Source: an uncultured Myxococcales bacterium
GTDB lineage: Bacteria; Myxococcota; Myxococcia; Myxococcales; Myxococcaceae
Direction of reading: 5' to 3'
NCBI GenBank assembly: GCA_937980205.1
Contig: CALJKW010000052.1
Coordinates: 124,001-188,000, forward strand
Length of the DNA stretch: 64,000 nucleotides
Shown here: positions 21,261 to 29,244 of the stretch, piece by piece
Layout of the letters: each line of letters begins with the position of its first letter
How positions within the stretch are numbered: the first letter of the stretch is position 1
Program-made: the position numbers and the translations under genes
Notes under the pieces: generated by a model
What the model was told of the DNA's origin: nothing
Databases searched by the model: none
The model's input: the letters and a program-made list of their open reading frames with translations, nothing else

Positions 21261-21925
21261 TCCTTCGCGTTCTGCGGGTACCGCTCGAGGCAGCGCGCGT
21301 GGTCTTCCTTGTAGCCCGGCTCCCACATGCAGTTGCCGAGCTCGGCGCAGTCGGGGCACGCCTTCTGCCGCTTGCGAGTGCCCTCGTCTTCACACGTGCT
21401 CTCGAGCGTCGCGCAGGAGGTCTCGAGGCACGCGCCGCGCTCCTTCATGCAGTCGTTGCGACACTGCAGCCGCGCCTTCGCGCACGTGGTGACGCACGCC
21501 TCGCGCTGACCGGGCGGCTGCTTCTCGCACCCGTCCTTGCACGTGTCGCACGAGCCCACGCACTTCTCCGAGCAGGCCTGGCAGCTCGTGCCGCAGCCCT
21601 TCCGGCACTCCTCGCCCTTCGAGTAGCAGTCGAACAGGTCGGGCGCGCACGACTGGTCGAGGTTGCGCGCGAGGCACTCGTCGCCGCGCTTGTCCTCGTC
21701 GTACTCGTAGTACGCCTGCTCGACGACGTGGCCGCAGCGCTTCGCGTACTCGGCGATGAGCGTGTCGTCGGTGAGGCCGCCGTCGCCGTCGCCGCTGGCG
21801 AGCGCGGTCGCGGCGTCCGGCACCGTGACCGCAGCGACCTGCACCGCGGCGTCCGGCGCCGCCTTGTCGGACGAGCACTTCGAGCACGCGCCCAGCACCA
21901 CCCCGAAGACGAGGAGCCACCTCAT
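21233..21925 (-). CDS. Cysteine-rich lipoprotein (27 Cys in 230 residues)
   Basis: Starts MRWLLVFGVVLGACS, a good lipobox (LGAC). A Pro/Ala/Asp-rich spacer is followed from about residue 63 by a domain with Cys every 4-8 residues (CRKGCGTSCQACSEKCVGSC, CDTCKDGC, CVTTC, CRNDC, CPDC, ending CLEWCFSE). The family is not recognised. The spacing suggests a disulphide-stabilised surface domain or a metal-binding protein. It lacks an obvious C-x-P-x-R sulfatase-type FGE recognition motif. Its ATG overlaps the stop of the P-domain gene by 4 bp and its own end overlaps the FGE-like gene, so the three are translated together. Confidence 0.8.
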   Translation of the reverse strand: MRWLLVFGVVLGACSKCSSDKAAPDAAVQVAAVTVPDAATALASGDGDGGLTDDTLIAEYAKRCGHVVEQAYYEYDEDKRGDECLARNLDQSCAPDLFDCYSKGEECRKGCGTSCQACSEKCVGSCDTCKDGCEKQPPGQREACVTTCAKARLQCRNDCMKERGACLETSCATLESTCEDEGTRKRQKACPDCAELGNCMWEPGYKEDHARCLERYPQNAKECLEWCFSE

Positions 21926-22977
21926 GGCGCGAACGTAATCCACCACGAGCTCAAGCTGCCGACGTCGGCGTCGTCGTTGTCGACCACGGTGAGGCGCCAG
22001 GTTCCCGAGACGCTCTCGCCACCGAACGTGCTCGAGAAGCTCGTCGGGGTGCCCTGCCGATTGCACGGGGCGTACGCGCCCGCATCGATGACGCGGTCGC
22101 TCATGCCGACGACGGAGCACAGCGTCGGGCTGTACCGCTCGGAGAAGCGGTAGTCGCCGGAGAAGTTGTCGCTCACGCCGCAGCTGCCCGTCATGCGCTC
22201 CATCACGACGATGCGCGAGCCGGTCTCGACGTGCGTGAGCGTGACGGTGAGGTCTCCGGCCCAGGAGTGCACGAGGCCGTCGAGGCCCAGCTCCAGCGAG
22301 CCGATGGTGAAGCTGCCCGCGTCGACGCGCAGCGTGCTCACCAGCTCGACGCCCGGGTCGGGAGTGCACGTGTCGTTGAGCGCGTCGGGAATCGCGCCCC
22401 CGTCCGCGCGCGGTGTGAACGTGCACCGCACCGGCACGACGACGTCGCCCGCGGCGAGGGTGCCGGTGCCTCCGTCCACGCCGCACGACTGCCCCGACGA
22501 CGCGATGGTCACCGCGTACGTCGCCATCGCCGGCAGCCGCGTGGAGAAGTGGTGCGTGCCGTTCGAGGGCACGTTGAGGTCGTCTGCGCCGTTGTTGCGG
22601 AGCACCAGCGGGCCGGTGACGAGGCCGCGGACGTCGGCGCCGACGCGGAACGTCTCGGCTCCGCCCGCCGCACCACCCGCGGAGCCGCCGCCGCCACCGC
22701 CCGCTGCACCGCCCGCTGCGCCACCGGCGGCACCACCTGCTGCTCCGCCCGCGGCACCACCTGCCGCACCACCTGCGGCGCCGCCTGCCGCACCACCTGC
22801 GGCGCCGCCGCCCGAGCCACCCGCGGCGCCACCGCCGGTGCCGTCCTGGCGCGTGCAGACCTCGGCCACGCACCGGAAGCCCTCGACGCAGTCGTCGTTC
22901 GACACGCACGCGAACGGACGCTCGACGTTGCCGCCGCACTGGCACGCGCAGAACAACGAGAGGACCAACCAGCGCAC
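21922..22977 (-). CDS. Lipoprotein with Gly/Ala-rich linker and C-terminal P-domain
   Basis: The 351-residue product starts at GTG 22977 with VRWLVLSLFCACQCGG, a lipoprotein-like signal. A short Cys motif follows (CVSNDDCVEGFRCVAEVC, the Dickkopf-like pattern common in myxobacterial lipoproteins), then a GGAAGG linker. The C-terminal 130 residues fit a proprotein-convertase P-domain: SLELGLDGLVHSWAGDLTVTLTH, GSRIVVMERMTG, YRFSE and GTWRLTVVDNDDADVGSLSSWWI (cited in part). P-domains are jelly-roll modules that usually stabilise peptidases or bind surfaces; no protease domain is present. The start lies 2 bp after the stop of the upstream gene. Confidence 0.85.
   Translation of the reverse strand: MRWLVLSLFCACQCGGNVERPFACVSNDDCVEGFRCVAEVCTRQDGTGGGAAGGSGGGAAGGAAGGAAGGAAGGAAGGAAGGAAGGAAGGAAGGGGGGSAGGAAGGAETFRVGADVRGLVTGPLVLRNNGADDLNVPSNGTHHFSTRLPAMATYAVTIASSGQSCGVDGGTGTLAAGDVVVPVRCTFTPRADGGAIPDALNDTCTPDPGVELVSTLRVDAGSFTIGSLELGLDGLVHSWAGDLTVTLTHVETGSRIVVMERMTGSCGVSDNFSGDYRFSERYSPTLCSVVGMSDRVIDAGAYAPCNRQGTPTSFSSTFGGESVSGTWRLTVVDNDDADVGSLSSWWITFAP
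22661..22842 (-). repeat. Tandem GGAA-coding low-complexity repeat
   Basis: Repeated GGTGGTGCGGCAGGC-like units (minus strand) encode the GGAAGGAAGG linker of the P-domain lipoprotein. The pattern parallels the Gly-rich linker at 1687-1840 but uses Ala rather than Asn/Thr. Confidence 0.85.
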
Positions 22978-22979
22978 GC

Positions 22980-23537
22980 TCAGAGGATACGCCGACGGAG
23001 GACGAACCAGTTGTCCATCCACTTGCCGCCCCGGCTCGCGCGGCCGATGGACACGTGCTTCGAGACTCCGCGGAGCACGTCCTGCGTGCCGTTGAAGACG
23101 AAGCGGGAGAGCCGCGCGTCGTTCGGCAGAATCTCGGGCCAGCCGGCAGGATGCCTCGGCGGAGTGCGCAGGTAGTCGACGAGCAGCTCTCCCGGCTCCG
23201 AGTGCTTCGCGCAGACGAAGTAGCCGGGGCCGACGAACGTCTTCACGGTCTGGTAGCCCTCGTTGAAGCCCCACAGCTCGTCGAGGCCCTCGACGTCGGG
23301 TCGCGCGAACACCTTCTGAAAGCGCGTGAACGCGGGCAGCGAGTTGAGGCCGTCGTGCGGCACGCCCGTCATCGGCGGAGTGCCTGCGGGCACCAGGTCC
23401 GCGAGCGTCATTGGCCGCAGGCCCTGCGCGGCGTCGAACAGATCCGCCTGATCAGCCGGGCTGAGCGCCATCACCTCGACGAGCCGCTCGTCGGGCGTGA
23501 GGCGGTCGTAGTGGGCAGCGAGGGCGGCGGCGTCCAT
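22980..23537 (-). CDS. Uncharacterised cytoplasmic protein, first gene of operon
   Basis: A 185-residue protein with no signal peptide, membrane segment or recognised domain. It begins with a helical acidic segment (MDAAALAAHYDRLTPDERLVEVMALSPAD, in part) that resembles a small helical motif. It continues with a mixed region containing FVGPGYFVCAKHSEPGELLVDY and ends in a basic RRRIL tail. It opens a five-gene operon with the P-domain, Cys-rich, FGE-like and membrane genes; the next start is 2 bp from its stop. Confidence 0.75.
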   Translation of the reverse strand: MDAAALAAHYDRLTPDERLVEVMALSPADQADLFDAAQGLRPMTLADLVPAGTPPMTGVPHDGLNSLPAFTRFQKVFARPDVEGLDELWGFNEGYQTVKTFVGPGYFVCAKHSEPGELLVDYLRTPPRHPAGWPEILPNDARLSRFVFNGTQDVLRGVSKHVSIGRASRGGKWMDNWFVLRRRIL

Positions 23538-23626
23538 TCGCGCGCATTCTTCTCAGAGCTCGAGACGAATTGCTGCGCACGAAGCGCAATCGTCAAAGGC
23601 CGCACAACCGTGCGCAGGAGGCGCAG

Positions 23627-23642
23627 ATGATTTCGAAATCAT
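23627..23642. promoter_or_regulatory. 16-bp perfect palindrome over a start codon
   Basis: ATGATTTCGAAATCAT is a perfect AT-rich palindrome in very GC-rich surroundings. It overlaps the ATG at 23641 of the DUF4214 gene and itself contains an ATG (23627) placed 5 nt after an ideal AGGAGG (23616-23621). It could be an operator or a remnant; no regulator is identified. Confidence 0.5.
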
Positions 23643-24405
23643 GGCCCTGCCCTCAGTGCTCCGAAAGCTCACTCACGCAGTCATTCGTACCCAGCTCGAG
23701 CAGGCTCGCGCGGTGCCGCGGCAGCAGCCGCGCGCCGACGCGTTCGACCGTGCGCGGCTGAATCCGTCGGCGGCGAAGGTCGAGCGCGACCGCGCGTTCG
23801 TGACCAGCCTCTACCGCGACCTGCTCGGCCGCGAGCCCGACGTCGAAGGAATGGCGTCGCACATGAACGGGCTGCGGCACGGCATGAGCCACGAGGACAT
23901 TCGCCAGGTGTTCCTCACCAGCCCCTAGTACCAGCAGCTGCAGGCTTCGCGGAACAACCCGGCGCCTCCCGAGGAGCCGGCGATTCCCACGCCGCCGGCG
24001 CCGACGCTGCCGCGTGAGCCGGGGGCTCCGCTCTCGACGGTGCCGATGCGCGCCGAGTTCGCGAACGCGCCCATCGACACGTCGAGCGACTCCGCGGCCG
24101 CGCGCAGCGCCGCTGCGTGGGTGAAGCAGAACCACCCCGAGTTCTTCGACAAGGGCGACGACCGGCAGGTCGCGTTCGAGATGATGACCTGGGTCATCGG
24201 AGCGCTCCGCGCGAAGGGCTACGACGCCCACCGCGTCGTGAACCACCCGAGCCGCGCGGTCGGCGACGGCATGCGCTACGGCTCGGATGCCGTCGTCATC
24301 AACGGGCGCATCTTCGACGTCTACGCGGCGTGGGGCGACCCGGGGCGGGGAGATCCGGTGGCGCAGGATATGGGGGCGTACGCTGCGGGGCGGCTGCGCG
24401 AGTAG
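23641..24405 (+). pseudogene. DUF4214-domain protein interrupted by an amber codon
   Basis: One frame runs from ATG 23641 to TAG 24403 but is broken by TAG at 23926-23928. The first part contains a DUF4214 module: FVTSLYRDLLGREPDVEGM, then GMSHEDIRQVFLTSP. In the family this last strand normally continues S-P-E-Y. Here the codons read AGC CCC TAG TAC, so one GAG-to-TAG change explains the stop. After it the frame continues YQQLQASRNNP, a Pro-rich linker and a domain with NHPEFFDKGDDRQVAFEMM, GYDAHRVVNHPS and VVINGRIFDVYAAWGDPG. The second half could restart at ATG 24040. The best Shine-Dalgarno (AGGAGG 23616) suits ATG 23627 in another frame, so a second lesion near the start is possible. A sequencing error cannot be excluded. 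Confidence 0.8.
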
Positions 24406-24423
24406 GTGCCTTTACGGGAACGG

Positions 24424-24479
24424 CCGGGATCGGGATCGGGATCGACCGGTCCCGATCGCGATCCCGATCCCGATCCCGG
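24424..24479. repeat. Hexanucleotide palindrome (GGGATC)n / (GATCCC)n
   Basis: Two perfect 21-bp arms (24424-24444 and 24459-24479) built from GGGATC and GATCCC hexamers flank a 14-nt loop. The element lies between the converging 3' ends of the DUF4214 pseudogene and the coiled-coil gene and could end transcription from both sides. The right arm is identical to the repeat at 12734-12754. Confidence 0.9.
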
Positions 24480-24491
24480 TAGTTCAGCGGC

Positions 24492-25439
24492 CTACCGAGG
24501 GTGCTGCTGCAGCACCTTGGTGAGCCTCTCCCGCTCGGCGCGCTCGTTCTCGAGCAGCCGCCGCGCCTCATCGCGCTGCTCCAGCGTCAGCAGCATCTCG
24601 CGGTGCAGCGACTCGTAGCTGCGCTCGACGTCGCGCCAGCGCTCGGTGACGGCGGTGAGCTCCTGCTGCATCACCGCGTACGCCTGCTGCAGCTCGGCGT
24701 TGGCCTTCGTGTTCGCCTCGGCGGCCTCGCGCATGGCCTTCTCGTGCGCGTCGGCCAGCTGCTTCGCGGCGGTCTCGAGACCCTTCACGCGCTCCTGCTC
24801 GGCGGCGAGGCCGGCCTCGAGCTCGCGGACCTTCGCGCGCGTCTCGAGCAGCTTCTGCGCGGTGGCCTGGTGCTTCTCTTTCTCCTGCGCGAGCTGCTGC
24901 TCGATCTGCACGAGGTTGCCGGCGGCGTCGTCGAGCAGCCCCTTGTGGTGCGCCTCGGCGGCCTCGACCTCTTTCTTCAAATCCTCGAGCGCCTTGTTGT
25001 GCGCCTCTTTCAGCGCCGCGATCGTCTGCTGGTGCTGCTCGGTGAGCTTCTGCGCCGCGGCCTCCGCCTGCTGCGAGGCGACGGAGATGGCGGTGTCGGC
25101 CTCCGCGACCTTGGCCTCGAGCGTCTTGCGCTCTGACGCGGCGCCCTCGAGCGCGGCCTCGAGCTCCTGCACCCGGGCGGCGAGCGCCTTGCCGTTCTCG
25201 CGCTCGGCTTCGATCTGGTCTTTGAGCAGCTGCTCGTCGGTGCCGGCCTGGTTCTTCGCGCTCTTCGCCTGCTTGAGCGCGATCTCGAGCTCGGCCTCGG
25301 TCTTCTGGTGGGCGGCCTGCTCCTTCTGCAGCGCGAGGACGGCGGTCCGCGCCTCCTCTTTCGCGTGCTTGAGCTCCTCCGCGGCTCGCTTCATCAGCTC
25401 GAGCAGCTGGTCTTGAGAAGGCGCGGCCCCCTTGGCCAT
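24492..25439 (-). CDS. Long coiled-coil protein
   Basis: A 315-residue protein that is almost wholly heptad-patterned coiled coil, rich in Ala, Glu, Lys and Gln, from about residue 10 (DQLLELMKRAAEELKHAKEEA) to the end (ERLTKVLQQHPR). No enzymatic motif, signal or membrane segment is visible. The start at 25439 (MAKGAAPSQ) was preferred because the sequence further upstream is not coiled-coil-like. It is divergent from the SPFH-domain gene across a 287-bp gap that holds no other gene. It could be a cytoskeletal or scaffold protein. Confidence 0.8.
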   Translation of the reverse strand: MAKGAAPSQDQLLELMKRAAEELKHAKEEARTAVLALQKEQAAHQKTEAELEIALKQAKSAKNQAGTDEQLLKDQIEAERENGKALAARVQELEAALEGAASERKTLEAKVAEADTAISVASQQAEAAAQKLTEQHQQTIAALKEAHNKALEDLKKEVEAAEAHHKGLLDDAAGNLVQIEQQLAQEKEKHQATAQKLLETRAKVRELEAGLAAEQERVKGLETAAKQLADAHEKAMREAAEANTKANAELQQAYAVMQQELTAVTERWRDVERSYESLHREMLLTLEQRDEARRLLENERAERERLTKVLQQHPR

Positions 25440-25726
25440 GCGCGTGGTCCTACTACGAGTCAGGCTCCCTGGCGCGTTCCCGTCACTGCTCCCCGGGGCG
25501 CTTCGGCCGCTGACTCCAACGCAGCGGGAGACCCTTCCAAAAGGACTTCTCAGCCCGAGATTGACCCAAGGTCTCTCCGTCACCCGTCCTGCGACGTCGG
25601 GTGTCATCGCAGCCCGCCCCTCTTTTTTCGTCGCCGCTCCGGACACGGACCCCGGGGCGCCGACAGGCGCTTGGCGGGCGACAGCCCGGAAGGGTCCGCG
25701 GCCGGAAAGAAACAGAGGTACGCACC

Positions 25727-26533
25727 ATGAAGTCGACGCTCATCAAGGATGGTTTCAAGGGCCTGCTCTACGAGAACGGCGTGTTCACGCGCCTGCTCGA
25801 GCCGGGCAAGCACGAGCTCGCGGGCGGCTTCTTCGACGAGACGCAGCGCGAGGTGGTGATGGTCGACGTGCGCGAGCGCTCCACGACCATCAAGAACCAG
25901 GAGATCCTCACCTCCGACAAGGTGACGGTGCGCCTGTCGCTGCTCGTCTACTTCAAGGTCGTCGACCCGGTGGCCGCGGTGTCGAAGCTCACCAACTTCG
26001 AGGACCGTATCTACGAGGACGTGCAGCTGTCGGCGCGCCGCTTCCTCGCGACGCGCTCGCTCGACCAGCTCCTGCTCGACCGCAACGACCTCTCGAACGC
26101 GATCAAGGCCGACGTCGCGGCATCGCTGCTCGCCTACGGCGTCGACATCCTGCGCGCGGACGTGAAGGACTTCGTCTTCCCGGGCCAGCTCAAGGACGTG
26201 ATGAACAAGGTCATCGAGACCTCGCGCCAGGCGGAGGCCCAGCTCATCGCCACCCGCGCCCGCCTCGAGGTCGCGTCGCTCGAGGCGAAGTCACGCGCCG
26301 AGGTCACCCGCCTCGACTCGCTGGCCCGCGCCGAGGCGGCGCAGGTCGAGGCGAAGGCCCACGTGCAGGCTCAGAACCAGAAGCTCGAGGCCGACGCGAA
26401 GCTGCTCGAGCTGCTCGCGCAGCACCCGCTGCTCGTGAAGCTCAAGGAGCTCGAGATGCTCGAGCGCATCGGCTCGAAGGGCAACAACCACTTCTTCGTG
26501 GGCGTCGACCCTTCGAAGGTTCAGAAGGTCTGA
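25727..26533 (+). CDS. SPFH/band 7 (slipin-like) protein
   Basis: The 268-residue protein carries an SPFH (prohibitin-homology) domain at about 1-170: KGLLYENGVFTRLLEPGKHEL, VREVVMVDVRERSTTIKNQEILTSDKVTVRLSLLVYFKVVDP (cited in parts) and the LDQLLLDRNDLSNAIKADV segment. An Ala/Glu-rich coiled coil follows (ARLEVASLEAKSRAEVTRL). No N-terminal membrane helix is seen, unlike classical slipins. Such proteins form membrane microdomain scaffolds. GGTACGCACC before the ATG offers a weak ribosome-binding site. The stop overlaps the convergent CARDB gene end by 13 bp. Confidence 0.85.
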   Translation: MKSTLIKDGFKGLLYENGVFTRLLEPGKHELAGGFFDETQREVVMVDVRERSTTIKNQEILTSDKVTVRLSLLVYFKVVDPVAAVSKLTNFEDRIYEDVQLSARRFLATRSLDQLLLDRNDLSNAIKADVAASLLAYGVDILRADVKDFVFPGQLKDVMNKVIETSRQAEAQLIATRARLEVASLEAKSRAEVTRLDSLARAEAAQVEAKAHVQAQNQKLEADAKLLELLAQHPLLVKLKELEMLERIGSKGNNHFFVGVDPSKVQKV

Positions 26534-28611
26534 CGGCGGCGGCGGATGGCCAGCGCCAGCGCTCCGAGCAGCAACACGCTCGCGGGCGCTGCGCTGCATC
26601 CCTGCCGCGGCGGGTCGCGCTTCACCACCACCGAGAACGCGCCGAGGCCGGAGGCTCCGGTGGCGTCGGTCGCAGCGACGACGAAGTTGTGCGCGCCCTC
26701 GGCGTTCTCGGTCGCGATGGTGCCGGTGACGCGCCCGTCGGCGGAGAGCGAGGTGCCCATCGGCAGCGCTCCCGAGAACACCCTGAACGTCGCGCCGCTC
26801 GCGCCGCTCACGGTGAACGAGAAGTCGACCGGCTCGCCGGGGCGAAGCTCGCCCGGAAGCCCGACCGACTCGACCTTCAAGCTGCGCGGGTGCACGCGGA
26901 CCAGGAAGTCGGCCGAGTCGCTGCGGCCGCGGTTGTCTTCGACCTCGAGCGTGAACGCGAACGTGCCCGCCGCCGTCGGAGTGCCCTGCAGCAGCAGCGT
27001 GTCCTGCTCGACCGTCGTGTTCAGGCCGTCGGGCAGCCGCCCGGCGGCGACCCGGTACGTCACCGGCTTCGCGATCGCCGGGCTGCCCTCGAGCGCCTTC
27101 ACGCCGATGTCGCTCAGGTACGCCTCACCGACGAGACCGTCCGGCAGCGAGAGGTTCGTGAAGCGAATCGCGCCCGCGGCGATGACCCGCAGGTTGAGCT
27201 GCCGGCGCGCGGTGGTGCCGAGCGCGTCGCGCACCTCGAAGGTGACCGGGTACGACCGCTCGAGCGTGTTCGGGCGGAGGCTGCCTGACAGCCGACCCTC
27301 GACCGAGAGGCGGAGGTCGTTGGGCAGCGCCTCGCCAGGCATCGGCACCAGCCTCCACGCGTACGGCTTCACGCCGCCGGCGGCGCCGAGCCACGTCTCG
27401 TACGGCAGGGTGGGGTTGTTGACGGCGGAGGGCAGCGACGCGGTGGTGATCTCCACCTGCGACGTCGTGGGCAGCACGCGCAGCGCGAGCCGCGCCACCG
27501 CGGTGCGGCCTGCGTTCGTCGCGACCACCGTGAGGCCCATGACCGCCTCGGTCATCGGAGTGCCGCTCAACAGGCCGCTCGTCGACAGCGTCAGCCCTTC
27601 GGGCGGCTCGCCCTGCGTCGTGTCGATCGTCCACGTCGTCGGGGACGCGGGCACCTCACCGGTCACCGCGAGCTGGAAGCTGTACGGACGACCCACCATC
27701 GCGTCGGGCAGCTGCGAGGTGGTGATGCGCAGCGCCGAGCCGGCGACGGTGATGGGCAGCGACGCGAGCCCGTTGTTCGTCTCGTCGATCTCGAGCACGG
27801 TGCCGTCGGTGTCGATGACCGCTCCGAGGTACCAGGTGCCCGGCGTGAGCGTTGCCGGAATCGCGACCACCTCGTTTGCTTCGTTCATGCTCAGCGCATC
27901 TGGCGGGGCCGTGAACGCCAGCATGCCGAAGTCCGTCATCGTGCCGTTCGGCCCGACGATCTTCAGCGGCTGGTCGGCGGTGGTGACGGCCGCGTTCGCC
28001 GACAGGTAGTAGCGGTACTTCACGTCGGTCGCGGGGCGGTTCCCGACGTTCTTGAAGGCGCGGTAGACGGGGACGAGCTCCCCGACTCCGGCGGTGACGG
28101 GCGCCTCGAAGCGCGCGACGGTCAGGTCGGGTCCCGGCTCTTTCATCAGCACGGGAGTGGGCATGCCCGGCGTGACGACGTGCGCGCGGTTGTTGCCCTC
28201 GTCGACCTCGGTGACCTGCGACAGCGAGTCGATCACGGCGAACCAGTAGTAGTTGCCCGTCGCGAAGGGGACGCCGCGCGCCGCGACCGGAATCGCGAAC
28301 GGGATGTCGAAGGTCGACGTGGCGCCCGCGGCGATGAGCGTGACCGGGACGTCGAGCACGACGGGGTCCTGCGAGAACGTCAGCTGCGCATCGGCCGAGA
28401 TGGCGATGCTGAGGGTGAAGTCGCGCGCCTCGACGGCGCCCTGGTTCGCCGCGGTGATGAGCATTCGCCCCTGGCCGCCGAACAGGCCCAGCCGCGTCGG
28501 CGCGCCCGTGGTGACGTCGACGAACTCGGCGGACCTGATCACCAGGTCGGGGCGGGGTTGTGCATACGCGCCCGCTGCGACGAGCACCCACAGCGCCATC
28601 AACCTCTTCAT
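26521..28611 (-). CDS. Surface protein with CARDB and Ig-like domains and C-terminal sorting signal
   Basis: A 696-residue exported protein (signal peptide MKRLMALWVLVAAGAYAQ). Two CARDB domains follow: PDLVIRSAEF (about 20-145, with VTEVDEGNN) and PDLTVARFEAPV (about 150-290, with VLEIDETNN). Three or four cadherin-like putative-Ig domains come next, each with the L-P-x-G-x-x-x-x-x-x-x-x-x-G-x-P phrase (LTLSTSGLLSGTP, LRLSVEGRLSGSL, LLLQGTPTAAGTF). The C-terminus QGCSAAPASVLLLGALALAIRRRR has a Gly-Cys, a hydrophobic helix and an Arg cluster, as in MYXO-CTERM signals processed for surface display. An in-frame ATG four codons upstream (28623) is also possible. Confidence 0.85.
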   Translation of the reverse strand: MKRLMALWVLVAAGAYAQPRPDLVIRSAEFVDVTTGAPTRLGLFGGQGRMLITAANQGAVEARDFTLSIAISADAQLTFSQDPVVLDVPVTLIAAGATSTFDIPFAIPVAARGVPFATGNYYWFAVIDSLSQVTEVDEGNNRAHVVTPGMPTPVLMKEPGPDLTVARFEAPVTAGVGELVPVYRAFKNVGNRPATDVKYRYYLSANAAVTTADQPLKIVGPNGTMTDFGMLAFTAPPDALSMNEANEVVAIPATLTPGTWYLGAVIDTDGTVLEIDETNNGLASLPITVAGSALRITTSQLPDAMVGRPYSFQLAVTGEVPASPTTWTIDTTQGEPPEGLTLSTSGLLSGTPMTEAVMGLTVVATNAGRTAVARLALRVLPTTSQVEITTASLPSAVNNPTLPYETWLGAAGGVKPYAWRLVPMPGEALPNDLRLSVEGRLSGSLRPNTLERSYPVTFEVRDALGTTARRQLNLRVIAAGAIRFTNLSLPDGLVGEAYLSDIGVKALEGSPAIAKPVTYRVAAGRLPDGLNTTVEQDTLLLQGTPTAAGTFAFTLEVEDNRGRSDSADFLVRVHPRSLKVESVGLPGELRPGEPVDFSFTVSGASGATFRVFSGALPMGTSLSADGRVTGTIATENAEGAHNFVVAATDATGASGLGAFSVVVKRDPPRQGCSAAPASVLLLGALALAIRRRRQTF

Positions 28612-28650
28612 GACTCTCCTCATCTCGGCCTCGACTAAGCTTCGCACGTT

Positions 28651-29229
28651 TTGAAGCGGAAGCCCGAAGGGTACAGAGGCGAAGGACACCAGACCATCGG
28701 CTCCGACGTGCTGTCGGTCCTGAACGTCATCAACTTCCCCGAGAACGTGCTGGGCCCCGAGCTGGCCGCCACGCTGCAGGCCGCGAAGCCCGGAGCGTGG
28801 TACCCCATCGAGCCCCTGCTCGAGGCGATGGAGCGGCTCGACCGCAAGCTCGGCCGCTCCGGGCTCGTGCAGATGGGCCGCAACCTCTTCACCACCTCGC
28901 ACGAGGCGCGGGTGAAGCAGGTCGCGAAGTCGGCGGCCGACATCCTCTACGGCATCGACGACATGTACCGGCACGCGAACCGCGGGCGTGACATCGGCGG
29001 CTGGAAGGTCGTCGAGCTCAAGCCCGGCCGCGCGCGCCTGCTCAAGACCACGCCGCACCACTGCCAGATGGAAGAGGGCATCCTCCTGCAGGGGCTGCAG
29101 TCGGTCGGAGTGCCCGCGATGATCCAGCAGCTGCGCTGCCTGCGCACCGGCTCGACGCTGTGCGAGTACGAGGTCACCAGCACCGTCACCGGAGAGAAAT
29201 GGATGGGCGGCCGGCCGCCGGTCGGTTAG
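28651..29229 (+). CDS. Uncharacterised protein, possible V4R-like sensory fold
   Basis: A 192-residue protein of unknown function. The middle has the pattern GRSGLVQMGRNLFTTSH, then MYRHANRGRDIGGWKVVELKPGRARLLKTTPHHCQMEEGILLQGL (in part) and a LRTGSTLCEYEVTS ending. This order (G-R-x-L, P-x-x-C-x-x-x-x-G, G-x-x-x-C-x-Y-x-V) resembles V4R/haem-NO-binding-like ligand folds and a myxobacterial conserved family, but I cannot assign it firmly. The start used is TTG 28651; GTG 28708 would be an alternative and neither has a strong ribosome-binding site. It is divergent from the CARDB gene. Confidence 0.6.
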   Translation: MKRKPEGYRGEGHQTIGSDVLSVLNVINFPENVLGPELAATLQAAKPGAWYPIEPLLEAMERLDRKLGRSGLVQMGRNLFTTSHEARVKQVAKSAADILYGIDDMYRHANRGRDIGGWKVVELKPGRARLLKTTPHHCQMEEGILLQGLQSVGVPAMIQQLRCLRTGSTLCEYEVTSTVTGEKWMGGRPPVG

Positions 29230-29244
29230 CAGTAACGGGCCGCC

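Noticed and set aside
21233..21925. Sulfatase-type FGE recognition motif in the Cys-rich lipoprotein
   Set aside because: Inspection found no C-x-P-x-R or C-x-A-x-R sequence, so the protein cannot be called a standard FGE client.
24424..24479. Possible origin of replication or iteron array
   Set aside because: Repeats are hexamers in an inverted arrangement at gene 3' ends, with no replication gene nearby.
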